DNA of 64,000 bases from Nocardia panacis (GTDB taxonomy: Bacteria > Actinomycetota > Actinomycetes > Mycobacteriales > Mycobacteriaceae): positions 148,701 to 212,700 of the forward strand of contig NZ_QZFU01000015.1 of NCBI RefSeq assembly GCF_003598715.1, in the 5' to 3' direction. Within the stretch, counting starts at the first letter, position 1. Each line of letters starts with the position of its first letter. The notes beneath the pieces were generated by a model. It ran no database searches. It was not told the DNA's origin and saw only the letters and a program-made list of their open reading frames with translations. The position numbers and the translations under genes were made by a program. Shown one piece after another: positions 28,173 to 36,949 of this stretch.

Positions 28173-29285
28173 CTACTGAACAGACTTCAACAACGAGGCA
28201 CACGCAGCCCGTAGCTGCTTATCGACGATCCCTCGCTCGAGACGCTCACCGAGCGCGTGCACCAGGGTGTCCCTGGCCGATCCGAACGATGAATCATATT
28301 CCAGCACAACCGGAATCGCGGCGGAAACAAGATACTGGAGATACGCCTCGTTCAAGTCGAGCACATCGGTGGTGACCTCGGCGGCGGTTCGGCGCATTCC
28401 CCGGCCCGCGGCGAGCGCGAAGTCCGACGATTGAGGAATGTCGCCGCAGAACGTGGCCAGCGACCACAACTCGTTGCGCCGCAGCAGCGGATTCGCCATC
28501 AACCGGCGCTGATATGCGACCGCGACATCGAAGTCGTTGGTGGCCATCAACAGGCCGACCACACTGCTGCGATAGGCGAAAGCCGAAGCACGCTCCGCGG
28601 CGGCGGGCAGCACCTCCCTCGGCACGGTCCCGGTCAGCTTCGTCATCTTGTGCACCAGAATCCCGTGTCCGACAGTCGTGTGCAGCGAATTCGCGCCGGT
28701 GTCGATGATGTCGATCAACTGCGACGCCTGCTCGATCAGCCGAATCGGTTCCGCGAGCACACCGTCCGGCGGCGCGGCCATGACCATGTCGAGCGCCTCA
28801 CTCTGCCGAACACCCCAGCATCGAGCCAGATGGGAAGTGGCGCAATGCCGATCCATCCGCATGATGCCCGCCGCAGCCGCCAGCGCGGTAGCCAGACAGT
28901 GAACCGCCCCGCCTTCACCCACCACCTCACCGAGCCGATCGTGTCGCAGCTCCAGGCCGGACTCGTCGCAGACACGCAAAACGGAGCCCAGATGTGCCGC
29001 GTGGCTGCGCATCCGCACATAGCCGGCCACCTTCGGCACTGCGGCGATCAACTGCTGAAGCGTCGCACCGGATACACGATCCAACCATGAAGCGTCCTGC
29101 CACAACCGTGACAACGTACTGGCCGGAACATGCGCCAGCACCGCCACATCGGCCATGCTCAGCAGATCAGCGGCGGCAATATCCGACAGCGGCAGCGGCG
29201 GAACCAACGCCGATGGCACCGCCGGGCGGCGATTCCCAGCGCCAACGCCAGGAACCGCTCCAGCATCCCCACCTCCTCGCGCCAT
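28173..29285 (-). CDS. Putative regulator with N-terminal HTH-like segment
   Basis: Up to 370 residues. After a Gly/Arg/Pro-rich N-terminus, LSMADVAVLAHVPASTLSRLWQD (about 42-64) looks like a helix-turn-helix. The remaining 300 residues are helical, Ala/Leu-rich repeats without catalytic motifs, typical of TPR-like sensor regions. No ribosome site precedes ATG 29285, and the codon lies inside a perfect palindrome, so translation may be leaderless; GTG 29219 is an alternative start. A second frame with a strong AGGAGGTGGGG site (35 codons from about 29266) overlaps the N-terminus. Likely controls the downstream methyltransferase and itself. Confidence 0.55.
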   Translation of the reverse strand: MARGGGDAGAVPGVGAGNRRPAVPSALVPPLPLSDIAAADLLSMADVAVLAHVPASTLSRLWQDASWLDRVSGATLQQLIAAVPKVAGYVRMRSHAAHLGSVLRVCDESGLELRHDRLGEVVGEGGAVHCLATALAAAAGIMRMDRHCATSHLARCWGVRQSEALDMVMAAPPDGVLAEPIRLIEQASQLIDIIDTGANSLHTTVGHGILVHKMTKLTGTVPREVLPAAAERASAFAYRSSVVGLLMATNDFDVAVAYQRRLMANPLLRRNELWSLATFCGDIPQSSDFALAAGRGMRRTAAEVTTDVLDLNEAYLQYLVSAAIPVVLEYDSSFGSARDTLVHALGERLERGIVDKQLRAACASLLKSVQ

Positions 29286-29299
29286 AGCACAATGCTATG
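29283..29299. promoter_or_regulatory. Perfect palindrome across the regulator start
   Basis: CATAGCA and TGCTATG arms of 7 bases separated by CAA form a perfect inverted repeat. The left end is the start codon of the leftward regulator gene. A site at this place would block transcription or translation initiation when bound, suggesting autorepression. Confidence 0.45.
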
Positions 29300-29425
29300 T
29301 CTTCAGCAAGAGATCTTCCGTCGATCGAACAACCCTCGCCCGCGCGTCGCCTCTCAGCGCACCATTCGGAATAGACCAGATTGTCCGATTCGGTGCGGTG
29401 GTCGTATGCCGCGGAAGGAGGCGTC

Positions 29426-30613
29426 ATGCACCCCAACCCAACCGGCACTCCCCGGCCCGTGCCGACTCCCACACATCGTCAGCGTCCGATCCCCTGCGCT
29501 TCAACCACTCCGCCGCACCATCGTCTCGCCTGCGAACAAATCGCCTCGGACACAGGTCGCTGGAACTGGGTCGTAGTCGAAACACTCACCCGGACAGACC
29601 AGTACACGACGATCCTCGACGGGCTGAACCCGCGCCCCTTCTCTCGACTCAACCACTCCAGCATCGCACGCAACGGCGTCGCGGCCCGGCTACTGTGCCC
29701 ACTCATCCGGCAGTGCGCGACCTCCGGCGCAACCCAGAGCAAAAGCTTCACCATGCCCGACAACCGCGTCATCCGCATGCTCGCCGTCCCCGTACTCGGC
29801 ATCTCCCAACACGTCTACGCGGTTTCCATCTGGGCCGGCGGCTACGATGATCCACTCCCCCGACCACAGGTCGTCGGCCAGGTCGAATGGAACGCCACCG
29901 GACTCATGACCGCCTCACCCCAGGCGCAACTACTCCTGCGACTATCCGACCACGTCGGCCGCCAAGGATGCACCCTGCCGGAAATGTTCTCGAGTTTCGA
30001 CCACTGGAACGACCGAGCGAACTTCCTCGCCCTGTTCAACCACTCGACACCATCCGACCACTGGATCGGCAGCGCCACAAAGACATTCACCGACGGCACC
30101 CAACACCGAATCCACATCGCCGCACGCGGCATCGGTACCGGCACCAACCGGACCATCCGCGCCATCGTCTGCGACATCACCGGCAGCCCGACGACCGCGC
30201 ATTCCGACCTGTGCTCGATTGCCATCCGGCACATGCCCGTACCACCCGGCCACGCCCTCGCCATCGTCGACCTCAACACCGGAATCGTCCACGAATGGCT
30301 CACCGCCGAACACAGCCCACTCGCCGGCTGGCGACACCACCAACCCGAATTCGACCACGACAGCGCACTGCGCGTCGCCACCACATGCATCGAACTCGCC
30401 AAAGGAGTACGCCGGACCGCCGACACCACGACACGAGTCCGATTCCACCCCAACGACGAGTGGCTTCTGCTGCACGCTCGATGGACCCGAATCAGCAACG
30501 GCGAACGCCCCCAAGCACTCATCGACGTCACCCCAGCGACTCCGATACCGGCTGCCGTGACGAACTGCCGGGAATGCGAAGCCATGGCAAACCGGAGAAC
30601 ACCCCGAAGATAG
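29426..30613 (+). CDS. GAF/PAS-like domain protein (DUF5593-type)
   Basis: 395 residues; ATG 29426 follows GGAAGGAGG at good spacing. The first ~170 residues (ACEQIASDTGRWNWVVVETL, IRMLAVPVLGISQHVYAVSIWAG) look like a GAF fold. Residues 180-370 carry a PAS-like region (ASPQAQLLLRLSDHVGRQGCTL, FNHSTPSDHWIGSATKTF, HIAARGIGTGTN). This pairing is common in Nocardia and mycobacterial mobile regions and is usually annotated DUF5593/DUF5628. Possible sensor of small molecules or redox state; no output domain is attached. It ends about 50 bases before CRISPR leader 1. Confidence 0.55.
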   Translation: MHPNPTGTPRPVPTPTHRQRPIPCASTTPPHHRLACEQIASDTGRWNWVVVETLTRTDQYTTILDGLNPRPFSRLNHSSIARNGVAARLLCPLIRQCATSGATQSKSFTMPDNRVIRMLAVPVLGISQHVYAVSIWAGGYDDPLPRPQVVGQVEWNATGLMTASPQAQLLLRLSDHVGRQGCTLPEMFSSFDHWNDRANFLALFNHSTPSDHWIGSATKTFTDGTQHRIHIAARGIGTGTNRTIRAIVCDITGSPTTAHSDLCSIAIRHMPVPPGHALAIVDLNTGIVHEWLTAEHSPLAGWRHHQPEFDHDSALRVATTCIELAKGVRRTADTTTRVRFHPNDEWLLLHARWTRISNGERPQALIDVTPATPIPAAVTNCRECEAMANRRTPRR

Positions 30614-30659
30614 CTGCACCGGAACTCGAAGTTCCCTGGTTCGACGATAATAAGATATG

Positions 30660-30903
30660 AACAGTTTCCGTCAGCTCGGACCGATCGATCTTCAACGTTT
30701 GGCACCTGTTGCGTTCAACGGCAACGGATCCGACAGGGGCATACCCAGCCCGATAGACTCCGGTCGGCAGCCGGTTCGGAACCCGTAGTGCAGCTTTGAA
30801 TACAGGAAGGTTCCGAACCACCGACCAGGGATTACGGCGGAACCGTGTCACAATTCAGCGATTCAACTGGTAGCGGAATCCAACAAACCCCAGGTCAGCC
30901 AGG
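30660..30903 (+). promoter_or_regulatory. CRISPR leader of array 1
   Basis: The 244 bases before the first repeat match, almost end to end, the 244 bases before array 2 (42528-42771) and a third copy at 36554-36780. Shared blocks include CAACGGCAACGGATCCGACA, GTGTCACAATTCAGCGATTC and the junction CCCCAGGTCAGCCAGG directly before the repeat. Position at the end with perfect repeats fits a leader that carries the pre-crRNA promoter and the spacer-integration signal. Confidence 0.75.
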
Positions 30904-33358
30904 GTGGCGCTGAGCCGTAAGGCTCAGCGAGGATCTCAACATGTGCTTGACGATCTGCGGCACGGTGACCCCGTAGTGGCGCTGAGCCGTAAGGCTCAGC
31001 GAGGATCTCAACCCTCGCCCACCCGGCCCGCCGGGGCGGCGACCCGCGGTGGCGCTGAGCCGTAAGGCTCAGCGAGGATCTCAACGGATGCCGCACGAAT
31101 TCGGGCCGGCGGGAGAACCGTGGCGCTGAGCCGTAAGGCTCAGCGAGGATCTCAACGGGGTCGGCAGAGCGGGGATTGGCGGTGTTCATGCGTGTGGCGC
31201 TGAGCCGTAAGGCTCAGCGAGGATCTCAACCTCAGCTCGATGACGCGGCCACCGCTGTGTTCGTTGTGGCGCTGAGCCGTAAGGCTCAGCGAGGATCTCA
31301 ACACGGCAGCATCGTGTTTGAACGAGTTGACGGGAGGCAAGTGGCGCTGAGCCGTAAGGCTCAGCGAGGATCTCAACAGTTCCGCGAACACCGTCGACTT
31401 CTTGGCGCTGCCCGTGGCGCTGAGCCGTAAGGCTCAGCGAGGATCTCAACAAACGGTGAGCGCCTTGCGGCCGGAATCGGGGGTCGTGGCGCTGAGCCGT
31501 AAGGCTCAGCGAGGATCTCAACCGCCTCGTGGTTGCGGATCGGCTGGCCGGTCCGCATGTGGCGCTGAGCCGTAAGGCTCAGCGAGGATCTCAACGGCGT
31601 CGGCGAGCCGTGCGGAGTCTGCATCTTCCCGGTGGCGCTGAGCCGTAAGGCTCAGCGAGGATCTCAACCCCGGCTGCTCGGCGCGCCCGCTCGGCCCGCC
31701 ACTGTGGCGCTGAGCCGTAAGGCTCAGCGAGGATCTCAACGCATTTCGTCTCCCCACTGCGTCGAATCGTCCTTGTGGCGCTGAGCCGTAAGGCTCAGCG
31801 AGGATCTCAACGCGATCCGGACCGCGATGGCGACAGCGATCAGCAGGTGGCGCTGAGCCGTAAGGCTCGGCGAGGATCTCAACTCCTCGTCGGTGAGCTC
31901 GCTGTAGTACTTGCGCCGCGAGTGGCGCTGAGCCGTAAGGCTCGGCGAGGATCTCAACGACACCATGAGCCCCGCCGAGGTGGCGGCGATGGTGGCGCTG
32001 AGCCGTAAGGCTCGGCGAGGATCTCAACTGCGGTGGCTGGGTCGACCCCGGCAGTGGTGCCGCGTGGCGCTGAGCCGTAAGGCTCGGCGAGGATCTCAAC
32101 GAGGTCTGGTCCGCTGCCTGCGGGGCGATCCTGGTAGTGGCGCTGAGCCGTAAGGCTCGGCGAGGATCTCAACGAGGATGCTCATCTATCTACCGTCCTG
32201 CCGTTCCAGTGGCGCTGAGCCGTAAGGCTCGGCGAGGATCTCAACTCGGGGTACGACTGGTACCGCCAGTAGGCCAGGGAGGTGGCGCTGAGCCGTAAGG
32301 CTCGGCGAGGATCTCAACAACGCCAGGTACACGTCGTCGGCGGTCCACCCCGCCAGCGGCGCTGAGCCGTAAGGCTCGGCGAGGATCTCAACCCAGGGGT
32401 CGGTGAGGCGGGTCAGCGCGTGGTGCAGGTGGCGCTGAGCCGTAAGGCTCGGCGAGGATCTCAACTCCCCCAGATTGGTGACCTTGTCCTGCAATTGGTC
32501 ACGTGGCGCTGAGCCGTAAGGCTCGGCGAGGATCTCAACGCGGACGGCGAGTGTGAGCGGGCGCAGAGCGTCCATGGTGGCGCTGAGCCGTAAGGCTCGG
32601 CGAGGATCTCAACTTCGGCCCACGGCGTGTAGGCGTCGATGTCGGTCACCAGGTGGCGCTGAGCCGTAGGCTCGGCGAGGATCTCAACGCGCTCGTCGGC
32701 CCGGACCTCCCGTCCCCGCGCGCGTGGCGCTGAGCCGTAAGGCTCGGCGAGGATCTCAACAGGCCGAGACCGACGTATCCGTCCGCGTCGCACGTGGCGT
32801 GAGCCGTAAGGCTCGGCGAGGATCTCAACAACGCCTCATCCGCGCTCGCCGCTCGGGTAGGTGGTGGCGCTGAGCCGTAAGGCTCGGCGAGGATCTCAAC
32901 CCGAAGCCCGGTGGGATCATCTTGCGGCACTGCGTGGTGGCGCTGGGCCGTAAGGCCCGGCGAGGATCTCAACGGGCCGGAATCGGTGCCCCCGGGACCG
33001 TTCCCCCGCGTGGCGCTGGGCCGTAAGGCCCGGCAAGGGTCTCAACTTCAACCCGTGGTCCGGTGGCACTGGCGGTCTGAGTGGCGCTGGGCCGTAAGGC
33101 CCGGCGAGGATCTCAACTTGGCCCGCAGCGCGGTGGGATCGCCGATATGCAATGCCGATGCCCCGGTGGCGGTGGCGCTGGGCCGCAAGGCCCAGCGAGG
33201 ATCTCAACTGCACCTGCTGCGGCCCAGCCCGCAGTGCGCAGGCGTGTGGCGCAGGGCCGTAAGACTCCGCGAGGATCTCAACAACACCTGGTTCGACGAG
33301 GCCACCCTCAACGCGATGGTGGCGCCGGGTCGTAAGGCTCGGCAAGGGTCTCGTCAAC
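30904..33358 (+). CRISPR. CRISPR array 1, 34 repeats
   Basis: Thirty-four 37-base repeats separated by spacers of about 33-38 bases. The repeat starts GTGGCGCTGAGCC and ends GAGGATCTCAAC. Its arms CGCTGAGCC and GGCTCAGCG form a 9-pair stem around GTAA, typical of type I-C. Repeats 1-13 have CTCAGCG, repeats 14-28 CTCGGCG, repeats 29-32 GGGCC-type stems, and 33-34 are decayed, so the leader end is on the left. Repeats near 32653 and 32794 have one-base deletions. Open frames on both strands here are translations of the repeats, not genes. The array ends only 39 bases before cas3. Confidence 0.97.
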
Positions 33359-33397
33359 GGGACAAGAAGCGAGAGCAACGATGGGATTGGACGACTG

Positions 33398-35704
33398 ATG
33401 GTGTTGGGGGCGCATAGCGCACATCAAATACCTACGGCGAGTGGCGGGTTGACGACAGGACCACGCCACAAGCTCGGTACACATTGCCGGTCGACGGCGG
33501 AGTGGGCTGCGCGGTTCGCGGCGGTATTCGGTGCCGGCGAGTTGGCTTATGCGTTGGGGTTGTTCCATGACGCGGGGAAAGCCGGTCGGGCGTGGCAGCA
33601 GCGCCTTCTGGTGGTCGAGGGGACCGATAACCGGGTTGGGTTGCCGCACAAGGAGTTGGGGGCGCGGCTGATCCTTCCGACTGCGGGGCTGGCGGCGCTG
33701 GCTGTGCTGGGTCATCACGGTGGGTTGACGAGTCCGCAACGGCTGCTGGCGGTTTTGAGCGAGGCTGATTCCGTCGATGATGACGAGATCGCGGCCCGGT
33801 TCTACGCGGAGGTCCCGGAGGCGGTGGGTGTGCGGTTGCGGCGGGGGTTGTTTCCGCAGCGGTGGCCGCGGGTGGCGGACAAGCAGGGGTGGGAGATGCG
33901 GCTACGGATGGTGTTCTCGGCGTTAGTTGACGCCGATCATCTCGATACCGCCGCGCATCGACACGGGTCGGTCGGGCCGCGAGTCGCGGCCGCGGTGGAC
34001 ATGGGCGCGCTGGCCGCTCGGTTCGAGCAGCGCCGAGCCGATCTGCTGGCCGAATCGGCCACCGGTGAGATCGCAGCGCTGCGCGAGCAGGTGTACCAGG
34101 CGGCAGTTGCTGCGGCGGCCACCGGGCCTGGCTTGTTTCGACTGGCAGCACCCACCGGGTTGGGGAAGACGTTCGCGCAGGGCGCTTTCGCGCTGCATCA
34201 CGCGGCGCGGTGGGGCAAGGCCAGGGTCATTGTCGCGGTCCCTTTCATAACGATCACCGAGCAGAACGCGGCGGTGTATCGAACATTGCTGGACGATGCC
34301 GAGCAGCCCGTGGTGCTGGAGCATCATTCGAGTGTCCGGTTCGATTCCGACGACGATGCGCAGGATTCGACCGACGGTCGATGGGCACGGCTGGCGTCGG
34401 AGAATTGGGATGCGCCGTTCGTAGTGACGACAACAGTGCAGTTGTTCGAATCGCTGTTCGGCCGCAAGCCCTCTCAGGTGCGCAAAGTACATCGGCTCGC
34501 CGGAGCGGTGGTGATACTCGATGAGGTGCAGGCGCTACCGCCCCGGTTGCTTCTTCCGATCTTGAGCGGACTACGCACTCTGGTCGAGGATTTCGGGACG
34601 ACGGTTCTGCTGACCTCGGCGACGCAGCCCGAGTTCCAGGCGCTGTCGGAATGGAGATCCTCGCAGGATCGCGAGGGTGTGCAGATCACCGAGATCATCG
34701 CCGACCCGCAACCATTGTTCGTCCGAGCGCGGCGGGTCCGGTATGAGTGGCGCCTCGATCCGCAGCCGACGTGGGAGGAGATCGCCGACGAGATCGCCGC
34801 GCAGCCACAGGCTTTGGTGATTGTGAACTCGGTGGCCGACGCCCGCGACCTCTACCAGTTGCTGGCTGATCGCCGTGAGGATGTGTGGCACCTGTCGACT
34901 CGACTCTGTCCACAGCATCGCCGACTCGTACTGGACACCGTCACGACGCGGCTACGCGATGGCGCGCCCACCGTGGTTGTGTCGACCCAACTGGTCGAGG
35001 CCGGAGTGGACCTCTCGTTCCCTGTGGTGTGGCGGGCACTGGCGCCCGCGGACTCGCTGCAACAAGCCGGTGGGCGCTCGAACCGACACGGTGAATGCGC
35101 CGAATCCGGATTGGTCGTGGTGTTCGATCCCGTCGACGGCTGCTCCCCCACCGACTACCGACGCCCGTGCGACCTGACTGTCAAACACTTCGGCCCCGAC
35201 GGCCCACCACTCGACGACCAACAAGCCCTGGCCCGCTACTACCGTGAACTCTACAGCGACCTACAACTCGACCACCGCCCCCTCGACCAGACGAAATGGT
35301 CAGCGGGACAGTGGGTTCAGCACAACCGATCGAATCTGGACTTCCACTCCGTCACGGACGGACCGCTGCTCGATTCCAACGGAACCACCAAACGCGACCC
35401 GCGCAAGGCATTCCGGATGATCGAAGACGACACCGCGCCGGTCGTGATCACCGAATCCAGCAACAACATCGAACCCTTGCTCGCCGATCTCGCGGCAGGA
35501 ACGATCCGCGCCGGATCCGCTCTCCGCCGTCTCCAACCATGGATAGTGCAACTGCGCACCAACACCGCGAATCGCCCGGACGTCGCAGCGCTGCTGACCC
35601 CTGTCGCGGGCGACCTCGCCCGCTGGGACGGCGTCTACGACTGGGATCCGGCCACCTGCCGTGGGGTCGGGCTCGATGAAGGCGCGTTCGACTCGGTATT
35701 CTGA
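33398..35704 (+). CDS. cas3: CRISPR-associated nuclease-helicase Cas3 (type I-C)
   Basis: 768 residues. The N-terminal HD nuclease domain has LGLFHDAGKAG (about 54), LGHHGG (about 107) and DADHLD (about 180). The helicase follows: APTGLGKTFAQ (Walker A, about 250), ILDEVQALPP (DEAD-type box), LLTSATQPEF (motif III), STQLVEAGVDLSFP, and QQAGGRSNRHGE (motif VI). Single-polypeptide HD-helicase of normal type I-C length; it unwinds and degrades DNA marked by Cascade. No clear ribosome site or separate promoter lies in the 39 bases after array 1, so it may be transcribed through the array. It is separated from the other cas genes by about 7.9 kb of mobile DNA and arrays. Confidence 0.95.
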   Translation: MVLGAHSAHQIPTASGGLTTGPRHKLGTHCRSTAEWAARFAAVFGAGELAYALGLFHDAGKAGRAWQQRLLVVEGTDNRVGLPHKELGARLILPTAGLAALAVLGHHGGLTSPQRLLAVLSEADSVDDDEIAARFYAEVPEAVGVRLRRGLFPQRWPRVADKQGWEMRLRMVFSALVDADHLDTAAHRHGSVGPRVAAAVDMGALAARFEQRRADLLAESATGEIAALREQVYQAAVAAAATGPGLFRLAAPTGLGKTFAQGAFALHHAARWGKARVIVAVPFITITEQNAAVYRTLLDDAEQPVVLEHHSSVRFDSDDDAQDSTDGRWARLASENWDAPFVVTTTVQLFESLFGRKPSQVRKVHRLAGAVVILDEVQALPPRLLLPILSGLRTLVEDFGTTVLLTSATQPEFQALSEWRSSQDREGVQITEIIADPQPLFVRARRVRYEWRLDPQPTWEEIADEIAAQPQALVIVNSVADARDLYQLLADRREDVWHLSTRLCPQHRRLVLDTVTTRLRDGAPTVVVSTQLVEAGVDLSFPVVWRALAPADSLQQAGGRSNRHGECAESGLVVVFDPVDGCSPTDYRRPCDLTVKHFGPDGPPLDDQQALARYYRELYSDLQLDHRPLDQTKWSAGQWVQHNRSNLDFHSVTDGPLLDSNGTTKRDPRKAFRMIEDDTAPVVITESSNNIEPLLADLAAGTIRAGSALRRLQPWIVQLRTNTANRPDVAALLTPVAGDLARWDGVYDWDPATCRGVGLDEGAFDSVF

Positions 35705-35772
35705 GCGAACCGGTCAGTCCGACGGGCAGCGGAGCCGATTTCCGCTGCGCCCGAGGCGACCGGAGCCTTCGG

Positions 35773-35809
35773 GCGCGGCGCAGAGCATGGTCTCTGCGAG
35801 GATCTCAAC
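35773..35809 (+). repeat. Isolated degenerate CRISPR repeat
   Basis: Sixty-nine bases after cas3. Ends GCGAGGATCTCAAC exactly as intact repeats; the stem has changed to CGCAGAG and CTCTGCG (7 perfect pairs) with a different loop. A lone relic repeat, or a structured site kept downstream of cas3. Confidence 0.65.
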
Positions 35810-35837
35810 CGCCATCTAAGTCGGGATGCCTGAAACC

Positions 35838-35870
35838 TCCTGGTGTGCTGGACGATCCAACACACCAGGA
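35838..35870 (+). terminator. Hairpin terminator after cas3
   Basis: TCCTGGTGTG and CACACCAGGA form a perfect 10-pair stem with a 13-base loop, 134 bases after the cas3 stop. A short T-run (CACTTTC) follows. Plausible rho-independent-like terminator for the array 1-cas3 transcript. Confidence 0.5.
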
Positions 35871-35903
35871 GCGCACTTTCGAGCACCCATATACGAGGCG
35901 GAT

Positions 35904-36182
35904 TCAGCGCCGCAGCGAAATAGACACTTGCAGAATGCAATTCTCGTCCGAGCACTTCAGCTCCGCTACCCGCATCCTCATCACGTAGGTCCCGGAAAGC
36001 ATACGAGCGGACCGATCGGTTCGCTCACTAACACCGATCTCAGCATGACGAATCCAGCCTCGCAATGTCTCGCGGGGCACCCCAAACCTGCCAGCCAGAT
36101 CCGCGATCGTCGGCCGGGGATTCGACTCCCGATATACACAGATCGCCTGCTCCTTAAACTCATTGGCGTACTTCCGCGCCAC
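35904..36182 (-). pseudogene. IS3-family OrfA remnant
   Basis: On the minus strand, ARKYANEFKEQAICVYRESNP and TIADLAGRFGVPRETLRGWIRHAE match the helix-turn-helix start of IS3-family OrfA transposase subunits. The expected leucine-zipper end is only partly recognisable (RVAELKCSDENCILQVS), and no OrfB follows. No terminal repeats were found, so this is a decayed fragment. It sits between cas3 and the orphan CRISPR leader. Confidence 0.65.
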
Positions 36183-36553
36183 CACCAACCACTCCTTTCG
36201 ATCCCACCAGACCACAATCAGCACCCGCCGACGATGCGGGCGACACAACCGATCGAAGCGGCTACCTTCATGAGATTCCGACAGCTAAGTCGTGATCCCT
36301 GTAACCCTCCGCAACGGTACGCCAGAACCGAGGCGAAGACAACGGTTCCGGCTCGAAAACCCCTATGTGCGACAATAGGTTTCACAGACTGAGCGGTTGT
36401 TTGGGCGTGCACGCGAGGCCATCGAAGGAGTCAAATCTGGCTACCATCAACTGGATCCAGACTCCGCTTCATCTGAGCCGACTCGAACAGGGAGGAATGC
36501 GGTCTTCACGTACCTTGGTCAAACAGGGGAACACCGGTGCCTCATCGAGTCCG
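36183..36553. other. Gene-free stretch before orphan leader
   Basis: No convincing gene. From about 36500 the sequence resembles the DNA just upstream of leader 2 (shared CACCTTGG/TACCTTGG and GGAACA..CCTCATC blocks), so the duplicated unit that contains the leaders extends further upstream than the leader itself. Confidence 0.35.
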
Positions 36554-36780
36554 AACAGCTCCGCCAGACCTGACCGGTCGGTCTTCAAATGGCTGGTTCC
36601 CTGTTGTGTTCAACGGCACCGGATCCGACAGAAGCAAGCACACAATAGACTTCGGTCCGCATCAGTTCGGAACGTGTAATGCAGAAGGGTTCCCAACCAT
36701 TAACCAGGGATACGGGGGAGCGTGTCACAATTCAGCGATTCAACTGGTGGCGGGACCCATAAATACCCCAGGCCATTGTC
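36554..36780 (+). promoter_or_regulatory. Orphan CRISPR leader (third copy)
   Basis: Closely related to leaders 1 and 2: CAACGGCACCGGATCCGACA, GTTCGGAACGTGTAATGCAG, CGTGTCACAATTCAGCGATT and an ending ACCCCAGGCCATTGTCC. A GTGGCCAT follows where a repeat should start, then the ISL3 inverted repeat at 36794. No full repeat follows directly. Confidence 0.7.
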
Positions 36781-36793
36781 CGTGGCCATGAAA

Positions 36794-36821
36794 AAGTGGC
36801 TCTGGCTCACTTTCGATGATC
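36794..36821. repeat. Left terminal inverted repeat of ISL3 element
   Basis: Exact reverse complement of 41980-42007 over 28 bases. Confidence 0.9.
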
Positions 36822-36949
36822 GGGGCGTCAGTCAGCGAGTAGGACCCGGTGCCGCAGGAGGTCGAAATTGGCGCGGCCGTACATGGTTCGCTTGATCATC
36901 TTAAAAGTTACGTGGAATCTGGCCGGGGTGATCATCATGTCTCCCTGGT

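Noticed and set aside
29155..29850. 231-residue plus frame overlapping the GAF/PAS-like gene start
   Set aside because: Arg/Pro/His-rich shadow; the frame starting at 29426 has the ribosome site and protein-like composition.
30904..33420. Many 60-190 residue open frames on both strands with repeated RSSLSLTAQRH/EILAEPYGSAP or ALSRKAQRGSQ
   Set aside because: They are translations of the 37-base CRISPR repeats; the array explains them fully.
35904..36182. Functional IS3 element
   Set aside because: No OrfB, no terminal inverted repeats, and a decayed OrfA C-terminus.
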